NCBI GenBank assembly: GCA_004020645.1
Contig: SAQL01000016.1
Coordinates: 62,001 to 126,000 of the forward strand
Direction of reading: 5' to 3'
Source of the DNA: Mesorhizobium sp.
GTDB taxonomy: Bacteria > Pseudomonadota > Alphaproteobacteria > Rhizobiales > Rhizobiaceae
Length of the DNA: 64,000 nucleotides
Positions within the stretch are counted from its first letter, which is position 1. Each line of letters starts with the position of its first letter. The notes under the pieces were generated by a model. The model was not told where the DNA came from. It was given only the letters and a program-made list of their open reading frames with translations, and did no database searches. Positions 33,213 through 42,347 of this stretch are shown piece by piece. Position numbers and translations under genes: made by a program.

Positions 33213-35435
33213 ATGATCCTGACACTGGCGCTGCTTGCGGGCCTCGTCGCGGCCTGGCTGCTGATCGGGGTGGTGGAAAAATTCCGCCTCGGCGTGCGCT
33301 TCACGCAGGCGCTGCTCTACGTGCCGTTCAAGCTCGCCTACCGGATTGCCGACGACCGCATCAGGATCGCCCGCAAAACAGCCGCCCCGGTCATTTACGT
33401 CATTTCGCACCAGTCGCGCCTCGAACCGGCGCTGATGCTGTCACTGCTGCCTGAAGACACTCTGCACATCCTCGACGAGGTCTCGGCGCGATCGCCCTGG
33501 CTCGAACCATGGCGCGAGCTTGGCCGCACCATCGCTTTCAACGCCGAGCATATCTTCGTCAGCCGCCGGCTGGTGCGGGTGCTGAAGGGCAAGGGCCGCC
33601 TTGCCGTCTATCTGCCGGATGCGGTCGAGCCTGATATCAAGACCTTTCGGCTGTTTCGCGCCGTCACCCGCATCGCCATGCAGGCCGACGCCCGCATCGT
33701 CCCGATCTTCGTCGCCGGCGCGCGCACCCTGCCGGTATCGCTGACGCCGGCGGACAAGGCGCCCCGGCGCTGGTTTCCCCTTCTGTCGATCAGCGTGCTG
33801 GAGCCAATGACCATCGCCGAGCTGGTGGCACGAAATCCTGATCAGTCCTCAAACACCAATGCGCTGTTCGACCGTGTCGCCGAAGCTCGCCTTTTCGGCA
33901 GCGATCTTAACCGCGGCCTGTTCCTCGCCATACGCGACGCCGCCGACCGTGTCGGCGCCTCGCATCCTATCGTCGAAGACGTGGTCAGCGGCACGCTGAA
34001 CTACAGAAAGCTGTTCATCGGCGCGCGGGTGCTGGGTCGCCGCTTCGAGGCGGTGACGGCGCCGGGCGAAGCGGTTGGACTGCTGCTGCCCAACGCCAAT
34101 GGCGTCGTGCTGTCGCTCATTGGCGTGTTGTCGGCGAGCCGGGTGGCGGCGATGATCAACTACACCGCGGGCCCGGCCAGCGTGACCGCCGCCGTGCGCA
34201 CGGCGGAGATCCGCACCGTGGTCTCGTCGCGCGCCTTTGTCGACAAGGCCAGCCTCGCTGACATCGTCGCGGCGGTAGAAGAAGGCGGCGCCAAGCTGTT
34301 GTGGCTGGAGGATGTGCGGGCCAGCGTAACCGTACTGGACAAGCTCGCTGCCGCCTTGCTGTGGCGCTGGCCGCTGCAGCCGCAGAATGCCACCAAGCCA
34401 GCGGTGATCCTGTTCACTTCAGGCTCGGAAGGCACGCCCAAGGCGGTGGTGCTGTCGCACAGGAATCTTCTCACCAACGCCATGCAGGCCGAAGCCCGCA
34501 TCACCATCTCACCGGCCGATATCCTGCTCAACGTGCTGCCGGTGTTCCACGCGTTCGGGCTCACCGGCGGCACCATCCTGCCGCTGGTCACCGGAGTGAA
34601 ACTATTTCTCTATCCCTCGCCGCTGCACTACAAGCTGATCCCCGAGGTCGCACGCAAGGCAAGGCCGACCGTCATGTTCGGCACCGACACGTTCCTCGCC
34701 AACTATGCGCGCACCGCCAAGGACGGCGATTTTTCCAGCCTGCGCTTCATCATCGCCGGCGCCGAGGCGGTGAAACCGGAGACACGCCGCGTCTACCGAG
34801 AGCGTTTTCAGGCCGAGATCATTGAGGGTTTCGGGCTGACCGAGGCGTCACCAGTCGTTGCCGTCAATACCGCCATCCACGGCCGCGACGGCACGGTCGG
34901 GCGGCTGTTGCCTGCCATGCGCATGAAGCTTGAGCCGGTCGAGGGCATTAGCGGCGCCGGACGGTTGTGGCTCGACGGGCCGAATTTGATGATGGGCTAC
35001 ATGACATCCGATAGGCCCGGCGAATTGCAACCGCTCGACGGCTGGCACGATAGCGGCGACATCGTTTCGGTCGACCGCGAAGGCTTCATCACCATTCGCG
35101 GCCGGGCCAAGCGCTTCGCCAAGATCGCCGGCGAGATGGTGTCGCTGGGCGCAGTCGAGATGCTGGTGCAGTCGCTATGGCCGGAAGAGCACCACGCTGT
35201 GGTAGCGGTGCCGGACAGGCGCCGCGGCGAGCGCATCGTGCTGGTCACCACCGCTGATGACGCCGACCCCGATGAATTGCGCGAATTCGGCAGACAAGCC
35301 GGTGCCGCCGATTTGATGGTGCCGAACGACATCGTCAAGGTGGAGGAAATCCCGGTGCTGGGTTCAGGCAAAACCGACTATGTCTCGACCCGCAAGCTGG
35401 CGATTGACCGGCTGGGGCACAGCGCGGCAGCTTAG
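33213..35435 (+). CDS. Aas-like acyltransferase/acyl-ACP synthetase with altered acyltransferase motifs
   Basis: Two-domain membrane protein of 740 residues, similar to 2-acyl-glycerophosphoethanolamine acyltransferase/acyl-ACP synthetase (Aas). One N-terminal helix (2-20), an acyltransferase-like domain (about 55-230), then a full AMP-forming synthetase domain (about 245-730) with FTSGSEGTPKAVVLSH, GFGLTEASP and GWHDSGD. In the acyltransferase part the HX4D motif reads HQSRLE (66-71, Glu for Asp) and the FPEG block reads YLPDAVEP (132-139). ATG 33213 has GGGAGA upstream. The synthetase looks active; the transferase may have changed or lost activity. Confidence 0.8.
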   Translation: MILTLALLAGLVAAWLLIGVVEKFRLGVRFTQALLYVPFKLAYRIADDRIRIARKTAAPVIYVISHQSRLEPALMLSLLPEDTLHILDEVSARSPWLEPWRELGRTIAFNAEHIFVSRRLVRVLKGKGRLAVYLPDAVEPDIKTFRLFRAVTRIAMQADARIVPIFVAGARTLPVSLTPADKAPRRWFPLLSISVLEPMTIAELVARNPDQSSNTNALFDRVAEARLFGSDLNRGLFLAIRDAADRVGASHPIVEDVVSGTLNYRKLFIGARVLGRRFEAVTAPGEAVGLLLPNANGVVLSLIGVLSASRVAAMINYTAGPASVTAAVRTAEIRTVVSSRAFVDKASLADIVAAVEEGGAKLLWLEDVRASVTVLDKLAAALLWRWPLQPQNATKPAVILFTSGSEGTPKAVVLSHRNLLTNAMQAEARITISPADILLNVLPVFHAFGLTGGTILPLVTGVKLFLYPSPLHYKLIPEVARKARPTVMFGTDTFLANYARTAKDGDFSSLRFIIAGAEAVKPETRRVYRERFQAEIIEGFGLTEASPVVAVNTAIHGRDGTVGRLLPAMRMKLEPVEGISGAGRLWLDGPNLMMGYMTSDRPGELQPLDGWHDSGDIVSVDREGFITIRGRAKRFAKIAGEMVSLGAVEMLVQSLWPEEHHAVVAVPDRRRGERIVLVTTADDADPDELREFGRQAGAADLMVPNDIVKVEEIPVLGSGKTDYVSTRKLAIDRLGHSAAA

Positions 35436-35439
35436 CGCT

Positions 35440-35703
35440 TTAGAGGACCACCACTGACAACAGCAGGATGAACCCGACCGCCATCATCAGCAGGCCCGGC
35501 CAGTTCTGCGACAGGCCGAGGAATCCGAGTCCGCGCCGCCGCGGCTCAAGTGTCGGGCCTGGCGTTGCGAGACTTGGCGTCGAGCTATCCGGCGCCGTGC
35601 GAACAGGTGCCGGTTCGCTGAGCCGCCCGCGCCATAGGGCTGCGCCAGCCATGTACACAACGCCAGCGACAATGAGCAACGCACCAATGAGGACGACAGC
35701 CAT
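35440..35703 (-). CDS. Small two-helix membrane protein
   Basis: An 87-residue protein with helices at about 3-22 and 67-86 and a Pro/Ser/Thr-rich linker between. ATG 35703 has GAGGAGA upstream. Function unknown. It is convergent with the Aas-like gene, 4 bases away. Confidence 0.65.
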   Translation of the reverse strand: MAVVLIGALLIVAGVVYMAGAALWRGRLSEPAPVRTAPDSSTPSLATPGPTLEPRRRGLGFLGLSQNWPGLLMMAVGFILLLSVVVL

Positions 35704-35829
35704 TTCTCCTCACTCTTCTTCAACTCGTGCGCCTGGCACAGCAACTTGAGAAGTTGTAGCAAGGCGCTTCGCGAGGTTGCTCTCCTCGCCCGCTAAGACA
35801 AAACGGTCAAGATGCCGGCAGGTTCCCGC

Positions 35830-35917
35830 TAGAGCGGAATGCGCCGAATTGAACTGGTCATCCGCTCTATCTATTTGTTTTAGCCGCATTTCTGCGACGC
35901 CAAGTGATTCCACTTGG
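35830..35917. repeat. Composite intergenic repeat (TAGAGCGGA and CCAAGTG hairpins)
   Basis: TAGAGCGGA (35830-35838) pairs with TCCGCTCTA (35861-35869), and CCAAGTG (35900-35906) with CACTTGG (35911-35917) around ATTC. Such units are frequent between Mesorhizobium genes. It sits downstream of pssA in the gap to the small membrane protein gene. Confidence 0.75.
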
Positions 35918-35964
35918 CTGCAAATGCTTGAGGTGTCCGTCGGAGCAAATTGGCGACAGGCCTG

Positions 35965-36780
35965 TCAGCCGATGTCTGAAGGCGGCACCTTCTCGCCTTC
36001 GCGCTTGGCGCGCCTGGAATAGGCGCGCACGCTGAACGGCAGGAACAGCAGATAGCCGGCGACCGACGCTGTCAGCGTGTACCAGGGGTAGGTCATCAAA
36101 AGCAGGACATAGAGGACGACGCCGAGAATGATCGGCAGCACCTTGTCGCCCGGAACTTTCAGGCTCTTGCCGGAATAGACCGGCAGCCGGCTGACCAGCA
36201 GGAAGGCGACCAGAACGGTGAAGCCGGCGGCGACGAAGGCGGCAGGGCGGGACGGCTCCACGCCAAGCCGCAGGAAGTACAGATAAAGCGGCAGCATCAC
36301 CAGCACTGCACCCGCCGGCGCCGGCACGCCGACGAAATACTCGGTTTGCCACTGCGGGCGATCTGTTTCTTCGTCGAGCACGTTGAAGCGAGCGAGTCTC
36401 AGTCCGCAGGCGATGGTGAACAGGAGCGCGGCAATCCAGCCAGGCGAGCCGGCCTGGTCGAGCAGGAAGGCATAGAGCACCAGCGCGGGAGCTACGCCGA
36501 AATTGACGATGTCTGCCAGCGAATCCATCTGCGCGCCGAATTTGGACGTCGCCTTCAGCATCCGCGCCAAGCGGCCGTCGATGCCGTCGAGGAAGGCGGC
36601 GAGCAGCACCATCACCACTGCCGGCTCGAAACGGCCTTCGAAGCCGAAGCGGATGCCGGACAGGCCGGCGCAGATGGCGAGCACGGTGACGAGATTGGGC
36701 AGCACCATGCGCATCGGGATTTCATGGATGCGCGGTCCGCCGCCGCCATGCGCCTCGAATTTCTTGAACGGCGCGCCCAC
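35965..36780 (-). CDS. pssA: CDP-diacylglycerol--serine O-phosphatidyltransferase
   Basis: Makes phosphatidylserine from CDP-diacylglycerol and serine, the first step to phosphatidylethanolamine. The 271-residue membrane protein has the CDP-alcohol phosphotransferase signature D-G-x2-A-R-x8-G-x3-D-x3-D in DGRLARMLKATSKFGAQMD and onward, and about seven helices. It lies 3 bases after psd on the same strand, and psd makes the next reaction, so both form a phosphatidylethanolamine operon. Confidence 0.95.
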   Translation of the reverse strand: MGAPFKKFEAHGGGGPRIHEIPMRMVLPNLVTVLAICAGLSGIRFGFEGRFEPAVVMVLLAAFLDGIDGRLARMLKATSKFGAQMDSLADIVNFGVAPALVLYAFLLDQAGSPGWIAALLFTIACGLRLARFNVLDEETDRPQWQTEYFVGVPAPAGAVLVMLPLYLYFLRLGVEPSRPAAFVAAGFTVLVAFLLVSRLPVYSGKSLKVPGDKVLPIILGVVLYVLLLMTYPWYTLTASVAGYLLFLPFSVRAYSRRAKREGEKVPPSDIG

Positions 36781-36783
36781 GGC

Positions 36784-37482
36784 TCAGGACACCCGCACGA
36801 GCGGCGTTGCGGCAATGCCGCCGAATTCGGCCAGTATGGTTTCACCGCCGACCGCGGTCTGGCCGACAGCGACACGCGGCGTTGCGGCCGACGGCAGGAA
36901 TACGTCGACGCGCGAGCCGAAGCGGATCAGCCCAAAGCGCTCGCCGATGCCGATCGTGCCGCCGGTCTCGGCCCAGCAGACGATGCGCCGCGCCACCAGG
37001 CCGGCGATCTGCACCGCGGCCACCGTGCCGTTGGGGCTGTCGATGACCAGGCCGTTGCGCTCGTTGTCGGCGCTCGCCTTGTCGAGTGCGGCGTTGAGGA
37101 ACTGGCCCGGCCGATGCTCGATCCTTGTGATGCGGCCGCGCACCGGCGCCCGGTTCACGTGGCAGGAAAAGACGTCCATGAACACCGAGATGCGGGTCAT
37201 CTCGCCGCCGCCGAGGCCAAGTTCGCGCGGCGGCACGGCCGGACCAACCGCCGTGATGATGCCGTCGGCCGGGCTCACCACCAGCCGATCATCGACAGGC
37301 GTGACGCGCTCGGGATCGCGGAAGAAATAGACGCACCAGGCGGTCAGGATCAGGCAGACCCAAAACAGGATCGAAGAGAAATAGCCGAGGAAAAGCGTCA
37401 CCGCTGCGAAGGCGGCGATAAACGGATAGCCTTCGCGATGGATCGGAACGAGCGTTTTCTTGATCGTGTCGACGAGGTCCAT
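36784..37482 (-). CDS. psd: Phosphatidylserine decarboxylase proenzyme
   Basis: Converts phosphatidylserine to phosphatidylethanolamine. ATG 37482 gives 232 residues, the short proteobacterial type. One or two helices at about 22-58 anchor it, followed by YFFRDPERVTP, SPADGIITAVG and the Gly-Ser self-cleavage site in LIRFGSRVDVFLP that yields the pyruvoyl cofactor. It precedes pssA by 3 bases. The open frame upstream of 37482 has no homology. Confidence 0.94.
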   Translation of the reverse strand: MDLVDTIKKTLVPIHREGYPFIAAFAAVTLFLGYFSSILFWVCLILTAWCVYFFRDPERVTPVDDRLVVSPADGIITAVGPAVPPRELGLGGGEMTRISVFMDVFSCHVNRAPVRGRITRIEHRPGQFLNAALDKASADNERNGLVIDSPNGTVAAVQIAGLVARRIVCWAETGGTIGIGERFGLIRFGSRVDVFLPSAATPRVAVGQTAVGGETILAEFGGIAATPLVRVS

Positions 37483-37737
37483 GGAATGGAAACAGCCTAG
37501 TTTCAGGTCCGGCCTCAATAGCGGAAACACCCTGTGGCCGCAACGCGACAATGAGCGAAAGCCGGTTCGGCGGCGGTTGCGTTGGGCACGTACCGGTTCA
37601 CGCATATTGGAACCGATCCGGCCTTTGCGAAAAATCCGTCGCAGTTGTCGGCGCGCGGCATCCTCGCCCGTCCTTGGTGAGAGGCGCTTTATATCGGCCG
37701 AGTGGGGCGCCTACGGCACGAAACCTGGGAGCCCGCA

Positions 37738-38610
37738 ATGCTGTCGCAGAAATTAGCAGCCAAAGAAGCAAATGTCGTGATGAACGGTCTGGCGTTCGGC
37801 GAGTCGCCGCGCTGGCATGATGGCAGGCTTTGGTTCTGCAACTGGGGAACCGGCCAGATCATCGCCGTCGATGCCGACGGCAACAGTGAGGTCATGCTCA
37901 CTGTGCCGGCCACCCTGCCCTATTCGATCGACTGGCTGCCGGACGGTCGCCTGGTCGTCGTCTGCGGGCGTGAGGGGTTGGTGCTGCGGCAAGAAGCAGA
38001 CGGGACGCTAGCCACCCACGCCGATCTGCGGGGTTTTTCAACGAGCCCTTGGAATGAGATCGTCGTCGATGGGCGCGGCAACATCTACGTCAATGGCGGT
38101 GGGCCAGCGCCGGCTCCCGGCCAACATTTCGGCCCCGGCACCATCGTGCTGATTGCGCCGGACGGGTCGGTGCGGCAGGTGGCGGACAAGATCGCCTTCG
38201 CCAACGGGATGGCGGTGATGCCTGACAACAAAACGTTGATCGTCGCTGAATCCCACGCCAACAGGCTAACCGCCTTCGATATCGCCACCGATGGCAGCCT
38301 CGCCAACCGGCGGCGATGGGCCGACCTCGGCAACGGCTTTCCCGACGGCATCTGTCTCGATGCAGAAGGCGCTATCTGGTATGCCGACGTGCCCAACCGG
38401 CACTGCGTGCGTGTGCGCGAAGGCGGCGCAATGCTCGAAAGCGTTGATGCCGATCGCGGCTGCTTTGCCTGCATGCTTGGCGGCACCGACGGCAAGACAC
38501 TGTTCATCGTCGCCGCCGAATGGCGCGGCTTCGAATACATGATCAGCGAAGTCCGCACCGGCCAGGTGCTCAGCATCGAGGCTTCCGCACCGGGCGCCGG
38601 CTGGCCATAA
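37738..38610 (+). CDS. SMP-30/gluconolactonase/LRE family protein
   Basis: Six-bladed beta-propeller hydrolase of 290 residues, likely a sugar lactonase. Family motifs: LAFGESPRWHDGRLWFCNW (metal Glu), then NEIVVDGRGNIYVNG, FANGMAVMPDNKTL and PDGICLDAEGAIWYAD, which carry the metal-binding Asn and Asp. ATG 37738 has TGGGAG upstream. It converges on the ABC exporter gene 3 bases away. Substrate unknown. Confidence 0.88.
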   Translation: MLSQKLAAKEANVVMNGLAFGESPRWHDGRLWFCNWGTGQIIAVDADGNSEVMLTVPATLPYSIDWLPDGRLVVVCGREGLVLRQEADGTLATHADLRGFSTSPWNEIVVDGRGNIYVNGGGPAPAPGQHFGPGTIVLIAPDGSVRQVADKIAFANGMAVMPDNKTLIVAESHANRLTAFDIATDGSLANRRRWADLGNGFPDGICLDAEGAIWYADVPNRHCVRVREGGAMLESVDADRGCFACMLGGTDGKTLFIVAAEWRGFEYMISEVRTGQVLSIEASAPGAGWP

Positions 38611-38613
38611 GGG

Positions 38614-40500
38614 CTACGACACTTCCGAGGGGCGGCGGCGGACGACGACGCCGAACTCGTCGCGCTCGCGAGCAATGCGCAGCCGCTCCTCGGCCTCGGT
38701 TGCCTCACGCTGGCGGTCCCACATCGACGCGTACAGGCCGGCCTTGCGCATCAAGGCGGCATGCGTGCCACGCTCGGCGATCTGGCCGTCCTGCAGCACG
38801 ATGATCTCGTCGGCCGAAATCACCGTCGACAGCCGGTGGGCGATGACGATGGTCGTGCGGCCCTTACTGACGAGGTCGAGCGCCGCCTGGATCTCCTGTT
38901 CGGTATGGCTGTCGAGAGCCGAGGTCGCCTCGTCGAGCATGAGGATCGGCGGCGCCTTCAATATGGTGCGGGCGATCGCCACGCGCTGCTTCTCACCGCC
39001 GGACAGTTTCAGCCCGCGCTCTCCGACCATCGAACGGTAGCCGTCGGGCAGCCGCTCGATGAATGGTCCGATCTGGGCGAGTTCTGCCGCCTTGCGCACA
39101 TCCTCCTCGCTGGCATCGACGCGGCCGTAGCGGATGTTGTAGGCGATGGTGTCGTTGAACAGCACGGTGTCCTGCGGCACCATGCCGATCGCCGCGCGCA
39201 GGCTCTCCTGCGTCACGTCGCGAATGTCCTGGCCATCGATCAGAATCTTGCCGCCCTGGATGTCGTAAAAGCGGAACAGGAGCCGCGAAATGGTCGACTT
39301 GCCGGCGCCCGATGGCCCGACAATGGCAACCGTCTTGCCGGCCGGCACTTCGAAGCTGACGCCTTTCAGGATCTTGCGGTTGGGATCGTAGGAAAACTGC
39401 ACGTCGCGGAACTCGACCTTGCCGGCGCCGACGACCAGCGGCCTGGCACCCGGCTTGTCGACGATCTCCTGCGGCACATCGAGCAGATCGAACATCTGCT
39501 CGATGTCGGTCAGGCCCTGGCGGATTTCGCGATAGATGAAGCCGATGAAGTTGAGTGGCACCGAAAGCTGGATCAGCATGGCGTTGATGAAGACGAAGTC
39601 GCCAACCGTCTGCGTACCAGCCTGCACCTCCAGCGCCGAAAGGCACATGACGATAACCGTGCCGAGACCGAAGATGACGCCTTGGCCGAAGTTCAGCCAG
39701 CCCAGTGAGGTCCATATCCTGGTGGCGGCAATCTCGTAGCGCGCCATCGAACGGTCGAAGCGCTCGGCTTCCATGCTCTCGTTGTTGAAATATTTGACCG
39801 TCTCGAAATTGAGCAGCGAGTCGATCGCCTTGGTGCTGGCGTCGGTGTCGCTATCGTTCATGTCGCGGCGAATAACGATACGCCAGTCGCTCGCCCTGAT
39901 GGTGAACCAGATGTAGAGCCAGACCGTCACCGCCACCACAGCCACGTATTTCCAGCCATAGGTGACGGCGAAGATGCCGGCCGTCAGCGCGAATTCGAGG
40001 ATAGTCGGCAAGGTGTTGAGCACGGTGAAGCGGACGATCGTCTCGATGCCCTTGGTGCCGCGCTCGATGATGCGCGACAGGCCGCCGGTACGGCGCTCGA
40101 GATGGAAGCGCAGCGACAGTTGATGCATGTGGATGAAAGTGCGGAAGGCGAGCTGGCGCACCGCATATTGTCCGACGCGGGCAAACAGCGCGTCGCGCAG
40201 CTGGTTGAAACCGAGCTGCACCAGCCGCACGACATTGTAGGCGATGACCAGCATGACCGGCGCCAGCAGGAAGGCCGGCAGCGGCGGCACCGACCTGGCA
40301 TCCCCGGCTAGCGCATCGGTCGCCCATTTGAAGAAATAGGGGCCGGCAACCAGTGTCAGCTTGGCGACCACCAGAAGCACGGTCGCCCATACCACCCGCG
40401 CCCGGAGGTCGGCCCGGTCGGCCGGCCACATATATGGCCAAAGATTGCGCAATGTCTTGACGGTCGAACCGGACTCAGCGGAAACGGTTTTTTCGGCCAT
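38614..40500 (-). CDS. Atm1-type ABC exporter (permease-ATPase fusion)
   Basis: Half-size ABC exporter of 628 residues: membrane domain with six helices (about 30-320) and ATPase domain with Walker A GPSGAGKST, signature LSGGEKQRVA, Walker B PPILMLDEATSALD and the H-loop IAHRLST. Motifs such as IIERGTKGIETIVRF, DSLLNFETVKYFNNE and SVPLNFIGFIYREIRQ are those of the Atm1/HMT1 group, which export glutathione-linked metal or sulfur compounds. ATG 40500 is used. An ArsR gene lies directly upstream on the same strand, suggesting metal-responsive control. Confidence 0.92.
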   Translation of the reverse strand: MAEKTVSAESGSTVKTLRNLWPYMWPADRADLRARVVWATVLLVVAKLTLVAGPYFFKWATDALAGDARSVPPLPAFLLAPVMLVIAYNVVRLVQLGFNQLRDALFARVGQYAVRQLAFRTFIHMHQLSLRFHLERRTGGLSRIIERGTKGIETIVRFTVLNTLPTILEFALTAGIFAVTYGWKYVAVVAVTVWLYIWFTIRASDWRIVIRRDMNDSDTDASTKAIDSLLNFETVKYFNNESMEAERFDRSMARYEIAATRIWTSLGWLNFGQGVIFGLGTVIVMCLSALEVQAGTQTVGDFVFINAMLIQLSVPLNFIGFIYREIRQGLTDIEQMFDLLDVPQEIVDKPGARPLVVGAGKVEFRDVQFSYDPNRKILKGVSFEVPAGKTVAIVGPSGAGKSTISRLLFRFYDIQGGKILIDGQDIRDVTQESLRAAIGMVPQDTVLFNDTIAYNIRYGRVDASEEDVRKAAELAQIGPFIERLPDGYRSMVGERGLKLSGGEKQRVAIARTILKAPPILMLDEATSALDSHTEQEIQAALDLVSKGRTTIVIAHRLSTVISADEIIVLQDGQIAERGTHAALMRKAGLYASMWDRQREATEAEERLRIARERDEFGVVVRRRPSEVS

Positions 40501-40602
40501 TTTTATCGCCTTTTTCTTATATCTCACTGCTTGACCGTCACCTTTTCCGAAAACCGGCCTTCCACTTTTCGCTGACGCGGGTCCTTCGATTCGGGATCAT
40601 GA
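40501..40602. other. Gap between arsR and exporter with partial dispersed repeat
   Basis: Holds a degenerate copy of the dispersed palindrome (TTTTCCGAAAACCGG near 40543 and CGGGATCATGAT near 40592). No second copy of the arsR operator is present here, so the exporter probably depends on the arsR promoter. Confidence 0.55.
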
Positions 40603-40929
40603 TTAGCGGCCGGAGCAGCACGAATTGACGAGTGCGGCCAGCGATGCGGAAACATCGGCGAGCGCATCGCTGTCGATTTCATAGCGCGAGCGTTGCCGGT
40701 CCGGCTCGTAGCGGACCAGCCCGGCGTCGACCAATATCTTCAGATGCTGCGAAACCGTGGACTGCGCCAAGTCGAGATGGTCGACGACCTCGCGGCAGCA
40801 GCAGGAGCGGCTGGCCGAAAGGTGCCGGAGGATCTCGATCCGCGCCGGATGCGAAAGCGCGGCGAGCTTCGCGGCGACGGACTGGCTGTCGGCGAAGCCG
40901 CAGGTCTTCTCGGTCAAGGGAGCGTTCAT
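40603..40929 (-). CDS. ArsR family metalloregulator, Cys-rich
   Basis: Winged-helix repressor of 108 residues. ArsR fold with LSHPARIEILRHLS and the recognition helix STVSQHLKILVDAGLV. Cys43-Cys44-Cys45 sit where ArsR/SmtB proteins hold metal thiolates at the DNA-binding helix, and Cys104-Cys105 end the protein, giving a possible second ligand pair. A 31-bp palindrome covers its own start codon, indicating autorepression. The Atm1-type exporter downstream is the likely target. Confidence 0.9.
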   Translation of the reverse strand: MNAPLTEKTCGFADSQSVAAKLAALSHPARIEILRHLSASRSCCCREVVDHLDLAQSTVSQHLKILVDAGLVRYEPDRQRSRYEIDSDALADVSASLAALVNSCCSGR

Positions 40930-40954
40930 CGTCTATCGGCGATAAACGATGAAC
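40924..40954 (-). promoter_or_regulatory. 31-bp palindromic operator over the arsR start
   Basis: GTTCATCGT-c-TATCG (40924-40938) and CGATA-a-ACGATGAAC (40940-40954) are mirror arms around G40939, with 14 of 15 pairs matching. The arsR ATG (40927-40929) lies inside the operator, as does the -10 box, so bound repressor would block transcription. Confidence 0.85.
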
Positions 40955-40967
40955 GAACTTTCCGCAA
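40939..40967 (-). promoter_or_regulatory. Candidate arsR promoter
   Basis: On the minus strand, TTGCGG (40962-40967) and TATCGC (40939-40944) with a 17-base spacer. The -10 lies in the palindrome. Transcription would start only a few bases from the ATG, giving a very short leader. Confidence 0.5.
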
Positions 40968-40994
40968 GAGCCCGTAAAAGAAGAAAAGGAATTT

Positions 40995-42347
40995 CTAATC
41001 AGCCTTTGTCGGGGCGGTCGTCATCTGGTCGCCCATCGCCTTGAGGTTGGCGGCTTCGCCTTCCTGCGATTTTTCCGGGACCTTGAACACCTGCCCCGGC
41101 CAGATGCGGTCTGGATTCCTGATCTGATCCTGGTTGGCGAGGTAGATGGTCGAGTAGCGCACGCCTTGGCCATAGACGCGGCGCGAGATCTGCCACAGCG
41201 TGTCGTGGCGGCGGATAATGACGGCGCCATCGGCATGCTCGAGCCGGGGCGCCACTGTCTCGGGAATTTCAGCCGAAGCGGCGGGTGCAGCAGACGCGGT
41301 GGCGTCAGCCGCCGCGGGCGGCGTGGCAGGCTTCTGCTCGGCGGGCGCCACGGCGGCGACCGACTCGCCCGGCTCGCGCTCGAACGGCACGGCGGCACGG
41401 GCAACCACCTTGACCCCGTCGGCATCGAGTGCGTCGACATGGATGGTGTAGGTGCCGACCGGAATGATGCGCGTCGCCTCGACCAGGAAGTGGCCGTCGG
41501 GTGAGGTTTTCGCGTCGCCGAGCAAGATATCGTTGGCATAGGCGCGCACCTTGCGGCCGGGATCGGCTAGCCCGGCGACGAAGATCTTGTTGCCGTCGAT
41601 CTCGATCGCTTCGACGACGATCTTTGGCCCTGCAGCTGGTGTTGCCGGTGCGACAGGCACGTCCGGAGCCGGCGCGGGGGTGGCAGCCGGTGCGCCTGGG
41701 GCCGGTGCTGCGGCAACGGGGTCTCCGGCAGCCGGAGCGGCCGCCTTGTCGCCGGCAGGGGCTCTAGGCTTTGTCTCGGGCGCCGGAACCGTGAGCAGTT
41801 CGGACGGCTTGCCGGGTTCTTCGATCATCGCCAGCACCTGGCCAGCAGGACTCTGGGGAATCGAGACGACGGCTGTCTGCGCAGAGGGGGTCACGATATT
41901 GCCGGTCATCGAACGCAGCGCGATCGTGTAATCGCCGGGTTTCAGCGGATCGTCGAGAACGATGGCAAAGGCGCCATCGGCACCGGCGACCGTCGAGCCG
42001 AGAACCGTCGAACCGTTGAGAATCTCGACCTTGGCGTTGGGTGCGGCATTGCCGGCGACGACGATAGAGCCCTTGATTTCGACCCGAACGATATCGAAGG
42101 TCGGCGCGATCGCATCGGCCGTGGCCGACGCTGCCGGTGCCATCGCACCTGTGGCCGGCGCGGGCGGAGGCGGTCCATCGGTCCCCGGCTCGGCCGGCTT
42201 CTCCACCGGCGGCGTCAGCGATGCCACTTCCGCCGGTGGCGCGCGATTGAGATATGGGTCGAGCGCGCCCGACACATAGGCGGTTCCCGCCGCGGCGACG
42301 GAGCCGCCGACGGCGAACAAAAGCGCCTTCAATGGATTAATCGTCAT
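40995..42347 (-). CDS. LysM domain protein with Ala/Pro-rich middle
   Basis: A 450-residue envelope protein. N-terminal signal/anchor (about 5-28), Pro/Ala-rich segments (about 30-85 and 190-240), two Ig-like stretches (IKGSIVVAGNAAPNAKVEI and IDGNKIFVAGLADPGRKV), and a C-terminal LysM domain (HDTLWQISRRVYGQGVRY to WPGQVFKVP). This matches the rhizobial LysM peptidoglycan-binding family. It probably binds cell wall; no enzyme domain is seen. Confidence 0.85.
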   Translation of the reverse strand: MTINPLKALLFAVGGSVAAAGTAYVSGALDPYLNRAPPAEVASLTPPVEKPAEPGTDGPPPPAPATGAMAPAASATADAIAPTFDIVRVEIKGSIVVAGNAAPNAKVEILNGSTVLGSTVAGADGAFAIVLDDPLKPGDYTIALRSMTGNIVTPSAQTAVVSIPQSPAGQVLAMIEEPGKPSELLTVPAPETKPRAPAGDKAAAPAAGDPVAAAPAPGAPAATPAPAPDVPVAPATPAAGPKIVVEAIEIDGNKIFVAGLADPGRKVRAYANDILLGDAKTSPDGHFLVEATRIIPVGTYTIHVDALDADGVKVVARAAVPFEREPGESVAAVAPAEQKPATPPAAADATASAAPAASAEIPETVAPRLEHADGAVIIRRHDTLWQISRRVYGQGVRYSTIYLANQDQIRNPDRIWPGQVFKVPEKSQEGEAANLKAMGDQMTTAPTKAD

